DNA from: Hyaloscypha bicolor E
Lineage: Eukaryota > Ascomycota > Leotiomycetes > Helotiales > Hyaloscyphaceae
Direction: 5' to 3'
DNA: 64,000 bases
Assembly (NCBI RefSeq): GCF_002865645.1
Contig: NW_020194677.1
Coordinates: 186,001 to 250,000, forward strand
The notes under the pieces are model-generated. The model did no database searches and was not told where the DNA came from. It worked only from the letters and a program-made list of their open reading frames with translations. Both the position numbers and the translations under genes were made by a program. Below are positions 10,883 through 22,489 of this stretch, in pieces (positions within the stretch are counted from its first letter, which is position 1; every line of letters starts with the position of its first letter).

Positions 10883-11359
10883 TTACCTGGCACGTGATCT
10901 GGGATCCAACTGGATAGCCGGACCTTGTAATACCTCTCTGATCACCTCAAACCAACGTATTATCTTATCATAGCGTTCCCAGGCTATCGCCCTCACTCGT
11001 CGTGATTTGAGTGCTGGATGACGCTTCTGGAAGCCCCGGGCCCAGTTCTTGCCCGGAGGCTTGGTCACTTTATTCGTCAAACGCTGGCGGGCGGTACTAA
11101 AGGCAAGGGACGGTAGACACTTAATTCGCACAGAATTCCCGAGGTCAGCCATTAGTTTCAAATACTTTTCGAGGGCTTTCTCCTCCGACGGAGTGAGATA
11201 TTGTTGGCCTTGGGCCTTTTCTTCTTTCGAGCGCCACCTATGATCACGATAATAAAGGGTAGTCAGAGGAACTCCACTGCGTTTTGATGTGGCATCGTAT
11301 GTTCGAGGCTCTCCTGGCGGGGAGGCCTCTGCAAGGGCTTTACTAGCGCGGTCGCTCAT
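10883..11359 (-). pseudogene. Truncated pogo/Fot1-type transposase, DNA-binding part only
   Basis: The 158-residue minus-strand frame reads as the N-terminal DNA-binding region of pogo-superfamily transposases. It has a first helix-turn-helix (SGVPLTTLYYRDHR near 28-41), a linker with LTPSEEKALEKYL at about 55-68, and a CENP-B-type second HTH ending in the usual W.RGF.KRHP.L..R block (residues about 105-121). Full-length proteins continue with an N-M-D-E-T/K-G motif and a DDE catalytic domain. Here the similarity ends after ...VLQGPAIQLDP and no catalytic domain follows below 10883. No terminal inverted repeats were located. It has normal composition, so it escaped RIP or is single-copy. A domesticated CENP-B-like DNA-binding protein is possible but less likely. 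Confidence 0.75.
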
Positions 11360-11894
11360 AAGGCATTACCTCCGTGCCTTAGGGGATAGGGATGAGGGAT
11401 TAGAAGGATTGAGTGGCAGATTCTCCAGAACCAGAAATGTGGCTGCCTGTGGAAACATCCGGAAGCACGCCATACTACGCCACAATTCCACGTGATATCA
11501 ATAAAATACGTAATCAAAATACGATTCACGTGGCTGTGAATACAGTACTAGGTAAGGGCGATAAATCCTTCCTCGCTTCTTAAGATGCGGCATTTTGTAT
11601 ACCACCCACTTTTGTCCGGATAAATCCGGCAGGCAGGTTTCCTTTTACTCTGTATCTTCAAACTTTAGAATTAGATTTGAACTTAATAGAAGCTCTAGAC
11701 CACAGCCCCGAATTCCGGGGATAGGTTAATAGTTGTAATAAAGCAATGGGTAATAGCTATAGCAGCTTTTGACGCTCTCAATGGAACGGTCGACGGCATG
11801 GCCCAACTGCCGTATTTTTCTAACTACAAGTCGAAACCTTGTAGGGAAATAGCTAAAGAACAATAGTAAACTAATTATTACTCTATATATTTAT
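11360..11894. other. Intergenic stretch, no gene seen
   Basis: The composition is normal, falling to moderately AT-rich after 11640. A short open frame at 11289-11495 on the plus strand overlaps the transposase antisense and is not supported. No terminal repeat partner for the transposase fragment was found. Confidence 0.5.
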
Positions 11895-11921
11895 GTGGTG
11901 GGGATTTCAGAACCCCAGACT

Positions 11922-12182
11922 ATGAAGTTTTTCCGGCACGCAGGGATGGACGTTACCAAAAGAAAGGAGTATTGGCGAGATATGTTGAGTTCCTCCACTA
12001 GGGACGCGGTCGCATATCTGGTTACGACAAAAGAAGCCTTGCTTTCGAATTTACAGGCGCTGTTGGGAATAGAGCAATGTTCGGCTCCCACGCTGGCGCA
12101 TCCGCTCCCTGGATGCTGGGAAGCGCTAGCGAAACGGATGCCTCAGCCTCAGGCCGAAATATTTTTGATGTCGATGATCTGA
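11922..12182 (+). pseudogene. Hypothetical 86-aa ORF, possibly a gene fragment
   Basis: From the first ATG the frame encodes a helical, soluble-looking peptide (FFRHAGMDVTKRKEYWRDML..., then a DAVAYLVTTKEALLSNLQALLG helix). The frame is open upstream of that ATG for nine more codons without another ATG, which suggests a fragment of a longer protein. No family recognised. The last 30 residues have lower coding character. Confidence 0.25.
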
Positions 12183-12522
12183 CCAAAAAGGTCAGAACAT
12201 CAGCCATAGGCAGCCGAATTTTGCTCTAGTCCCAATACCGGAATCACGTGCATAGCGCTGAGCTCTGTTACTTTAATTATCTATGTTGCCTAAATGTTGA
12301 CCAAAGCAAAATACGCAAGAGTATAGTTTTCCTAGTTGGAACTACCAGGAAATACAGCCTGCACAACACACACAGAGCACATGTGAGTTTAGCGTTGATA
12401 TAAAAGTAGATGTTACTATACCGCCTTGCAACGTACGTAAGAAAATGTCTTGTTTAAGTGCTGCTACTGTCTCTCTACTCTAAAGGCAGAGACACGAAGG
12501 TAAATATCGATTAAGAGCTAGT

Positions 12523-12557
12523 AGGGGTTTTATGATTTCAGGAATCATAAAACCCCT
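12523..12557. repeat. Perfect 15-bp inverted repeat with 5-nt loop
   Basis: AGGGGTTTTATGATT at 12523-12537 is followed by the loop TCAGG and the exact reverse complement at 12543-12557. It could be the core of a small MITE or a transcript hairpin. No flanking duplication was found. Confidence 0.85.
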
Positions 12558-12639
12558 GTCTAGTCTTGTGAAAAGAACAAGAACTAAGCAGAATCGCATA
12601 TCGTGAGGACAAGTGGCACTATAAAAGGGCTTATAGAGC

Positions 12640-12905
12640 CCAACCTATTTTAGATCTGAAGGGGTCCAAATCTGGCTCCCCACCACTTGGATTCAAGGGG
12701 GCCGATTCAGGCCCTCCATTGCCCAATTAAGCCCTTCCTTCGGCTAAGATTTTGGAGGATTGAGGGTTCAAATGCGGCTCCCCACCACTTTGGTATTGGC
12801 GGGAATCGATTCGAGCCCCTCGCTGTACAACCATGGGCTCAAAATCGGTTCCTATGCCCCGTTGGCCACCATACGAAAGTCCTCAAAGACAACCATCCGA
12901 ATAGA
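12640..12905. repeat. Imperfect tandem duplication (~110 bp)
   Basis: A block containing TCAAAT, CGGCTCCCCACCACTT and TCGATTCGAGCCC-like words occurs at about 12664-12715 and again at about 12767-12825. The copies are diverged by substitutions and small indels. Open frames across it are short and unconvincing, and no domain was recognised. Confidence 0.6.
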
Positions 12906-13278
12906 GGGTCTGAATAACAGACAACTCTCAAATGCTATAAGCTTAATACTCGAAGTGCATCAAAACTGACCTGGGCAGATCACCTTTTGGTATTAATAGA
13001 TACTATAAACATCAAACGAAACGACAAGGGGAAAAGAAGAAAGAGAAAGAATAAGGGAATAAACAGGAGAATGGATACTCTAATTACGAAAGCTTACGAA
13101 AATAGGGCAATTCGCTAGCATTAATATAGCTTTGATTATTTGCAAGCATGGTTAATATACTATATATAAATCCAGGGTCTATATATTACGGCTACTATCT
13201 ATAGCAGAGATAGTAAATAAAGCAAACATTTGCTTTGAATATACTAGTACTAATACTTATTTTTAGCAAACTGCCTAC

Positions 13279-13642
13279 TGTGGGAGGGAAACTGCGACAA
13301 GACAAAAACCCACATAAAGTATACCAGAGTGTAAAACGTGACTTGACAGCAAAATAACAAATCAAAAGCATAAACAGTAAAGTATAAACAGTATATAGTA
13401 TGCAAAAACTCAATTAATTAAATACTTATAAGGGATTATTCTCTAAGTCTATAGAAAAACCAGCTTTCTTATATGATTTCCGCAAGTTATATATAAAAGG
13501 CTACGGCCTTTGCCATATAATCTAAACCTCAAAACCGCTAAAATAATATGATTTTTAATAAGTACGGCCTTTGCCATATAATCTAAACCTCAAAACCGCT
13601 AAAATAATATGATTTTTAATAAGTACGGCCTGCCGTACCATA
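13279..13642 (-). repeat. Solo LTR, 303-bp family, copy 2, with internal 61-bp duplication
   Basis: The plus strand starts TGTGGGAGGG and ends GCCGTACCATA, matching the other copies in reverse. It is 364 bp long because a 61-bp segment beginning ACGGCCTTTGCC is tandemly duplicated near its right end; without it the length is exactly 303 bp. The flanking tetramers are CTAC on the left and CTAG on the right, a 3-of-4 match. No internal retrotransposon sequence adjoins it, so it is a solo LTR. RIP is moderate. Confidence 0.85.
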
Positions 13643-13646
13643 CTAG

Positions 13647-16600
13647 CTTATATTTATATATATATATAAAAGTATATATATATATTTATAAAAGCTAGTA
13701 GATATAGATTTTGAAATAGAATTCTATAATTATAAAAAAAACTTATAAAGTTATTAGATTTACTTAAAAGATCTAAAAAATAACTAAATATTTCCTATAT
13801 TAAAAAAGATAATATATAAAAAAATAGCTTTTAGGGCCATTATACAAATTTCTTAATTATCTTTTAGTAATAAATAAGGTATTCTGGGTTTTTATTTCGG
13901 CTATAGAAATAAATAAGTAATATATTTTTATATTTAAACTTCTAGTAATACTAGATAAAATCTCTATATATAAAGCAAATAACTAGTAAGTAATAAAGTA
14001 TTAAATATAGTAGCTCAAGTTCTTTAAAAAACTTAATCTAATAATTAAAGCCCTATTTTTTATATTAGGTAAAGAGTTTAGTACTATATTTTACTTATTA
14101 AATATATTATATTTCTTTATAAAATATTCTAAAAATTAAATATATTTCACTTATTATAAGTTATAATATAAAGCTAGTATAATATAAAATAATAGCCCTA
14201 ATATTTATAAGCTTATTGGCTACTTTATTTCTTTTAATTCTCGTATATTCGAAAGCCTATTTAATTCTAATATTATAAGTAAATATAATTCCTTAATAAT
14301 TATAAAAGGCCTATTATAAAAAGAATAAAGTATTATCTAGGAAATATCTAATAATTAAAATACTATTAATATAGAGCTATAAATAATACTAGCTAATATC
14401 TAGTAAGAATTTAATTATATAAAAGAGCCCTTTCTAGGCTCTAATAATCTCTATATTAAAGATATATAAAAGTATATTAATTAAGCTAAAACCGGTATTA
14501 ATTTATTATATATTCTAATAAATAGTAAAGCTATATTCTATTAATTTAATTCTTTATTTATTCTTTTTAGAACTATCTAAAAAAAAATAGTAATATCTTT
14601 AAATAAAAGAGCTATTTACTAGGCTTTAAAATTATTCGAAGCTATCTTTTTATTAAATTTCTTAGTAGAATCTGTTTTACTATTAGAAGTAAAATATAGT
14701 ATTATAAGTTTAGGGCAAGAAATATTCGGAAATAAAATACTAAGCTACTAAACTTTAATTTTAGGGCGTATTTTAGTACTTATATCTTGGCCTTTAACTA
14801 TATTAAATAGAATAATATATCTAATAAATAGGTAATATTAATTAACTATTTATAATTATATTATAAAATATAGCTTTAATTCTTTAAAAGCTATAAGAGC
14901 TAAAAATATACTAGAGTTCCGATATAATATAATTATAAGAATAGTTCTCTAAACTAATAAGATTTTATAATAAGCGAGAATAGGTATCTTTTCGAAAACA
15001 TTTATATATTATTTATTTCAAGTACTAATAGTCGAATTATAGGCTATTTACTAGATTTTAGATATTTATTTCCGGCTTTTATATTATGCTTTAATACTAT
15101 AAAATAGTAATAGTAAAATATAGATAATAACTATTTTATAAAGGCAAGAAATAGGTATTCTTAGTTCTAATAAGGCTTTAAATATATTATATAACTTTAT
15201 AAACTTTTATAGTCCGTTTAATAATATAATAATTAAATATAAGTTTTTAATTAAACCAGATATTAAACTAGTAAAGTACTAGCTAGCTATCTTTAGCTAG
15301 AGTAATAATAATAGATTTAATAATAAGGTTATTATTAATTCCATATAATAGTATATATTCTTTTTTTTCGAATAAAATAAATTATTTCGAATTTCTCGAA
15401 TATAAAAAAGATCTTATACTTGTCTCTATAAATAAAAATACTATAGATATCTAAGCCTAGTAATTTAATATTATTATTAAGGAATATAGAAACGCGGTAT
15501 AAATAGAAATTATTAATATATCTGAAATATAAAATAAGATCTTATATAATAAATTAGGCTAGATAAAATATATAAAGAACTAGTAAAAATAAAGAGCCCT
15601 ATAGAATATTATATTTAGTAATATAATATCCGGTAATTAATTTCTCTAGTTTAATTCGGACCTTCCGGTTTATAAAAAAGCTTTTTATAAGCTTAAATAG
15701 AAATAATAGCTAGCCTTATTTAATTATATATATAAGTAGTCTTTTAATAAATAATATATTAAAAGCGCCTTAAATATTTATAGTAACTATAATTACTTCT
15801 ATACTATAAGATATAATAAACTTAATATTATAAATAAAAGTACTAATAAGATTTATAGTAAAGTACTTTAAAAAATATTCTTATATTAAAAAAAGAAAAT
15901 ACTATAAATAAGAGTAATTCAGGTAATATATCTAGTAATAATTTATTCGAGACTCTTTAAAATATATAAAAATAAAGTAATAGATCTCTAGAAATAAACT
16001 AAAAACTTATTCTTTTTCTTAACTTTTAGTAATATAATTACTTTAGCTAGCTTCTATAATTCTGGGAAATAGTTAAGGGCTAAATAATAGTTAAATAGCT
16101 TATAAATAATATATTTAATATATTTCTAATAGGCCTTAAATAGTTAAATAGTAATATTATTTATTTCGGGAAAGATATTTAAAATACTAATAGTATTTTA
16201 TATAATTTCTTTAAATAAGACTATCTAGTTCTAGTTAAGATTTCTAGTTCCGTTATAGTTAATAAAAGGGTTTTATTCTAGGTTATTATTTATATTAAAA
16301 TATCCGAAAACCTTTTTATAAAGGGCCTCGGCCTTTTCTAATATATCTTTAATTCAAATTCTATTAATTTCTAATAATAATATCTTAAGATTAGAAGTAA
16401 GCTTATACTAGTTAATAGTTTTATATAAGTCTGAACTACTTTTTATACTATTAATTCTCTATTTCTAGTATTTTTCCTTAGTCTTATATACTAAGTTCTT
16501 GAATTCATATATCTTAAATAAGTTATTTCTTTTAGATATAAGATTTTATATTACTAGATATAAATAATATATCTTCTAGTATTTAGTAATTTACTAAAAA

Positions 16601-18780
16601 GCTAAATATTCTTAGCTATAATTCGGCTTTCTGGCTATTTCTATTAAGGAAATAAAAACCTTAGTAAGTGCCTTTATATAGCTATTAATATATATTTTAT
16701 TTAATAGAATTTATAGATTTAAAAGCCTTATTATACTATTTTTAATAAGTCTAATAACTTAGAAAGCTTAGATTCCGGTATTTAGTATTAGTTTTACTTA
16801 AGAGAAACTAAGTCTTATTTCGGAATAATAGTAATCTGGGTTTTATAATTCGATCTATTATATATATTATTATAAATAGAAATATAAATAAATAGAATAT
16901 TAGAAAAAGTCAAATTTAGTATATATTCGAATTCTTAAATAGATTTATCTGGTTTCCTAATAAAGTTTATATTACTAGTAATTATTTAGCTAATAAGTTT
17001 CTTAGATTAATAATTAGATTTAATTTCTAATTTAAATATATTATATTATATATTGAAATTATTTCTAATTAGGTAATTAGATAATAGTATAAGATATAAG
17101 ATATAAGTAATAATCTCCGGTTTTATTAGTTATTAATAGTAGTTAAAAATAATAAAGCTATTTATATTTATTTAGAAAAGATTATAATTATAAATCGAAT
17201 AATATTATTATATTCTAATACTATTTTCTTTATAAATATAAGTTATAATTCTGGGTCTTTTAGCCTTAATAAGTTCGGGGTTTTTATTATTCTATAAGTT
17301 AACTAGAATATAATAGTTAAATCTTAAATAGTTTTAGGTTTTAATACCCAAATAAGTTTATGGTTCTTAAATATAAATAATATTTATATTTTTTATATAT
17401 ATAATTTAGAGAAATATAATATAGTAAAAGAAACTCTTGGCTATATTTATCTAATAAACTTATAAATTCCGGTTTCTGGGCTATTAATTAAGGTATTTAT
17501 TATAGAGCCTTAACTAGCTTTCTAATATTTAATATCTTTATTATTAATATTTATACTTATAGTTTCTCTAAAGCTTTTAGCTAAAAGAGTAAGGTTATTA
17601 AAGTTTTTATTTAAGGTAATAAAGTATTTCGGGCGGCTTAATAGTAAGATAAAAAAGAGTAGGAAAAAGGTAATAGTAGCTTATAAGAATCTCTTTTTAT
17701 AGGCTATAACTACTATATCTTTCTATTTCTTTAATTTAGTAGTATTAGTTCTCTAGTCTTATACCTAAAATTAAAGTTATTAAAATATAATAGCCTTTAT
17801 AAAAGATAATAATATATAGAATAACTAGAACTCTCTATTATTATAATAGCAGATTATATCTAGCTCTTTCTTAATAAGTTTAATAACCTTACTATTCTTT
17901 TAGTATAATACAGCCGGATAATAATTATATTTAGTAAAAGAAGGTCTATAATAGTTAGTATAGCAGGTGTTTTTTATATAGTTTACTTTAGAGAAACTAA
18001 TATATTTATTAATTCAAATATTATATATATTATAATATATATATCTTATATATTTTATAGAATTATAAAAGCCTTAATAGCCCGGGTTATAATATAAAAT
18101 AGCCGTTTTCTTTTTAATTATTTTTAAAAGCTTACTAGTATTAAAAAGTCTAAAGGCTCTATTAATAGGGGCTAGAAAGGAAATAATTTAGGTAATTTTA
18201 CTAAATTAAAGGTCCGGTTTATATTAGGAAGATTAGTAACTAATAGATCTAATAATAATTTATATATAGACTTTTTTTTAATAACTAAAGTAATATAAAT
18301 TAATATATTACTAAGTCTAGAAATAGAATAGAAGCTAGATAAAACTTCCGAAATAATATAATTATATTAAGTTTCGAGGCATTTAATTTTCTTTTTATAA
18401 AAGATTTATAAAAGAACTTTACTATTTTTTTAGGGGCTAAAAAGGTCCCGAATAGTAAGGTCTACTAGAATAATAGCCTAGCTAGTTCGGATTAGTATAA
18501 TTAGTAAAATTAAAGCCAGAGTAATACTAGTAATCTTGGCTATAAGTTTCTGGTAAAGTATAAAAGGCTTTAGCCTATTAAGAAGAGCCTATAGCTTTAC
18601 TAAAATAAGGGGATATTAGTTTTTTTTCTTTGGATATCTATTGCCTCTAGAGCCTTTATTAGCTAAGTTCGAGTAAGAGGAAATAAGAGATATTTCTCCG
18701 GAAATTAATATAGATCTGCTTTCCGAAAAGAAAGTACTAGTCAATTTTGGGATCTAATAATCTGCCCCTGAGTTTTTTAG
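13647..18780 (-). mobile_element. RIP-degraded Tad-like LINE (non-LTR retrotransposon)
   Basis: On the minus strand the block reads as a LINE open frame. An AP-type endonuclease segment lies at about 17320-16870: an ITYI.KENS start, then a segment aligned with DFN-H-P-W and ending in KPDKS..E....LNLTFSNILF, like the STLDLTFS motif. A linker follows at about 16700-16330 (EYLAFQQITK...RNNLFKIYEFKNLVYKTKEKYQ, then EKAEALYKKVF). The start of the reverse transcriptase is at about 16200-15990. Downstream the frame is too eroded to read the RT catalytic box by eye, and no ends or target duplications were defined. Stops are mainly TAA/TAG. Inactive. Confidence 0.7.
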
Positions 18781-20893
18781 GGTCTTTACTATATTTGTAA
18801 AGGAAACCGACTTGGCTAAGCCAGAGAATAATATATTAGAACCTGGCGGGCTCTTAATACGGAAAGGGATAAAGATATTTGTTTCGGCGAAAAGAGAGCT
18901 AGTAAGGAAGCAGATAACTTTGTTATATATACCTTATATGGCTTTATACTTCTCTGGTCTATTATATATAGTAATAAAGGCGTTTACTATAATAGCGAAG
19001 TCATTTATTATAGTATATTAGATACAGGCTTTGTATTTGAGAGCTTTCAGCTAGCCAGAAATAGCCTTGGAAGAAGTAGTACAGATACGAGTACTACTAC
19101 CTAATTCGAGACGGGGAGGAGAATTCATATTTAGGTCCTTTTGTCTCTTTATAGTACGGTTAAGGTTAGAGGGTAATTGAGGTTCTTGCGGGTATATAAA
19201 ATCTGCGGTTTGGCTCCCGGAATAGGAGGAATTCGAGTTTTTGGGGGTAAGAGACGCTATTATTACCTATAGTAGTATGCAAAGTACTGGGAAAGATGAA
19301 ATGAGGTCTAATATATCAATTAGGATGGTTTTTATATGCCCTTAGGGCTTGTAACAAAAGTTGTCGAGCAAACAGTGAGTTTGGGGAAAATGTTATAGGT
19401 GAAAGGATCAGCTGGGGGTTTATTCAGAGGCACTATAGAGATTCATGTATCTGCTATACGGCACAGAGGGGTCAAAGAACAGGCTTGATGTACGTGAATA
19501 CGACACTTGTCCTATCCCGGGAGGGTAATATAAGGCAGAATTTATCTCGGCGCAGCTAGGAGATTCATACACTACAGGTAAGTACGACCGACCCAGGACA
19601 GGCCTATAGCGGTGCTCAGGCGGTTTTGTCACGCCGCATGAGAGATACCACGATAAAGGGTGTATCACAGCTTCAACATTTGACGTAGGTAGGAGACAGA
19701 CGAGGGAAACGAGCTTTCAAGGCAAGGATAGCAGAAAGCTGCATTGATGAGTAGCGTCATTCTTGAGCAGCATAACTCTATATAGCCCGGGTATTCCAAT
19801 GGCATACGCGGCCCAACCAACACGCCACTAAGCATTGACAGCTGAAACCCCTACGAGGCAGACTCGGGTAATTGAGGCAAGTCGTTATGCTAGGAGGTCG
19901 TTGCTCCGCCGTAGGAGCTGTCGACCTTTCCTTGACGTACGCGCTGCTGCAAGAATCTCACTGTCGCTAGCGAATATGCGGTCACCACAAGCCACTCGGT
20001 CAATGCGGCCCAGAGGTTCCTGCTTGCATGAAGCTTCTCAATCAGGGATCTCACCCTCAAGGTTTGTGCACTTGCCACCTCCTTTAGTTAAAAAAACATA
20101 TTATACGAGTGTTCTAGCAAAGAGCCTTGACTAATAAGAAAAGACTTTGTTATAGTCTGTACAATCAGGGATGGATATGTCCGTCTGAAGCCCAAGGTGA
20201 AGATTAACAGGTCACCTTGTAACGCAAAGGTAGTTTTGATCCAGTAAGGAGAAGAAAGGTTATTCGAGGGAAGCAGCAATGGGTGGTGTGGTAGGGTTTA
20301 TACTAATAAAGGACGGGTTCGAGTGCTTGGTTCGGGGACGACAATAATTCCATATACATCATAGGGCAACTCTGCAAGGTCTCAATCATCTCAACACGAA
20401 CCATCGAACCTCCAACCCACCCTTGAAACACAACATTTTCTATTATCAAAATTACCTCAGAACTCCACTTGGAGCCATGGGGCTCTTCAACTTCAGTCCT
20501 CTTCAAATTCGAGGTCAGACCTAACACTTGTACTATATTGTAAATGGATAAAATTAGAGTATTGGTATTTAAACTAAAGCTCTAAGTCTAATAGTAGTAA
20601 AGTAGATAATATATATTCTAAGGAAATAAGCGAAATTATTTCTACTTGCGTGGTCAAGTGTATAACAATTGATCAGAAGGGATAGATCAACTGTTGACTC
20701 TTACAGTAGCTTAATCACTCAGTGTGTGTAGCTAAAACGCGAGAAGTTATCAATGTGAATAAGTCAGAACTAGCACAGCGAAGACTTTTAGGATAGCTCA
20801 GTATATAGCAAGAAATGAATTCAAGAACAAGCCTACGTAAAGAAGCACACTTGGCAATCCTATTTAGCTCAAAATGAAGCCCATTTCCAGACC
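18781..20893. other. Transition zone with no supported gene
   Basis: Between 18780 and about 19300 the sequence changes from RIP-type AT-rich to normal composition; a 69-codon open frame at 18812-19021 shows no domain. From 19300 to 20893 short frames on both strands (19420-19668 minus, 19835-20134 plus, 19890-20078 minus, 20303-20527 minus) have no recognisable family and no consistent splice model. A small AT-rich RIP-like patch lies at about 20530-20650. Confidence 0.5.
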
Positions 20894-22032
20894 TCAAAAG
20901 ATAGCAACCGCATTCGGCGGACTCGCGACTCCACCAGGGACCTTCAGGGGCACACTACACAAAAAGAAGCTCCACCTGCCCTTGCGCCTGCACATCTCAC
21001 TCAACCCCTCCAAATCGAACATTTCCCCAATCGGCATTCCCCAGCCCGCCAGCAACCACTCATGCAAACACCACATCCCATCTCTGTCCGGCCCTCCTTT
21101 TACTGGACTGCTCTCAAAACTGGGACAATCGCCCGCTACGGCCGCGAATTGGTTATCCCACAGGAATTTCAGGGTGGCTTCTGTGGACTCGACGCCGATA
21201 AAGTCGGCCGTTGCTCGCGCCGCTAGAGCTTTCTGCTCGGTGTCATCGAGGGTGTTGAAAGCAGCGGTGAAGCCGGCGCGAAGGAAGAGGATATCGCCTG
21301 TGCGGAAGACGATTTTTTGGTCTGTGATGAGGCGTTGGAGGTGAAGGAGCGGGATTGTGGTTGAGGAGAAGGGGTTTAGCTCAATTGAGTTCTCCGATGC
21401 CCATGATGCATAGTCGAGCAGGACACCGCGGCCAACGATGCCACCGCTCTCTGCCCAGGCTAAGTAGAATCAGAATATGTAGTCAGGCGAGGAGAGGAGA
21501 GGACCCGCCATCGATACCAAGCACGGAAGAGCTCATGATATCTTCATGAGTCCGATTATTGAAGTATCGTTTCTCCTTCAAATACCCTTCACATCAACGT
21601 GAACATTAACATATGCTTCTCAACCGCGCTCGCCCCCACCCCCCTAATCTTGCAACAACTGAACTTACCAAAATGCCTAAACCCATCCCACTGACTAGTA
21701 CTCTGCGTATTAAATGCCAAGACATCATCATTCACAACTCTCAACTCCTCGCCTTTCGCACGGTTAACGACCTGATGATGGAATGCGGTTCGCTTGTAGC
21801 TGGGATACAAGGGCTTGTTCAGAGGCCAGTCGAGCGAGATCCGCTCTCCGGTTTTGATTTCCAGCGCCGCGGCGGCGACCACGGGGGGCGTGAGGAGGTT
21901 CAGCATGCCGAGGGAGTCGCTGGGCCCGAAGCGGCCCCAGGCGTTACCGCGTGGACCGCCTGCTGAGAGGGGAAGGGCGGAGAATGGGGGGAAGGCGTGA
22001 GGTTCTGGTGGAGGGCGAGCTTGAGTTGACAT
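20894..22032 (-). CDS. Putative cyclase family protein (kynurenine formamidase-like fold)
   Basis: Three exons on the minus strand: 22032-21669, 21586-21509 and 21459-20894, giving 335 residues. Intron 1 (82 bp) has a GTAAGT donor; intron 2 (49 bp) needs a GC donor (GCGGGT) to keep the frame. The product matches the fungal putative-cyclase family (PF04199-like): FSALPL..GGPRGNAWGRFG..D.LGMLNLLTP near residues 17-49, a motif NTQSTSQWDGFRHF at 108-121 in the place of the metal-binding box, NNRTHEDI and LGIDAWAESGGIVGRGVLLD after it, and a late AGDCPSFE...WCLHEWLLAGWGMPIGEMFDLEGLS block. The length is usual for the family. These enzymes are metal-dependent amidase/hydrolase-fold proteins of mostly unknown substrate in fungi. 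An in-frame ATG 22 codons upstream (22098) is an alternative start; the downstream one was chosen because homologous sequence begins soon after it. Confidence 0.87.
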
Positions 22033-22489
22033 ATTTTGATGAGATGAGACGACAGGCGATGAGGCTGACCGGAAATCGGGGAATCTGGGAGAGACCACTC
22101 AGGCTTCGGTGATATGTAACAGTGCTAGTGACGAGGAAGACGCAAATTCGAGGGTGTGGTATTTCCAACATTCGGGGGATTATTGTCCCTTATCTTTCAG
22201 CCCGGTGAAAGTCGGGCGTGAAAGATGAGTGCTTTCGCACACTAAAATGGAGCGCGCTTATTACGCAATAAATACCTCTGCAAAATGATTCGTTGGGATC
22301 TGTTTTACAACGTGAGACCAGTGTTTACGATTTTTATAAGAAAATTAGACAATTAATATATCACGTATATTATTTTCAACAAGGGTAAGAAGAGTGCAAG
22401 AATAGTCCATATCACGGCGGTTACGCAGAACAATGAAGAAACAAATATGCGTTTATCCTCCAGCGATCGCTCCTTTGGACGCTGGACCT
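22033..22489. other. Intergenic region between cyclase and kinase-like genes
   Basis: About 450 bp separate the 3' end of the kinase-like gene from the cyclase start; both genes are on the minus strand. It must hold the cyclase promoter. It becomes AT-rich at about 22310-22380. No distinct regulatory motif is claimed. Confidence 0.4.

Noticed and set aside
5782..13642. The inverted 303-bp repeats at both ends of the 5.8-13.6 kb segment looked like terminal inverted repeats of one large gene-carrying transposon.
   Set aside because: Each copy has LTR-type TG...CA ends. The left one has its own ATAG duplication inside a hAT frame, and the right one has its own flanks. They are independent solo LTRs that happen to face each other.
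18812..19021. A 69-aa plus-strand ORF
   Set aside because: It sits in the RIP-to-normal transition with no recognisable domain and no flanking gene structure.
20303..20527. A 74-aa minus-strand ORF near the gene island
   Set aside because: Short, no homologous motif recognised and no consistent neighbouring exon.
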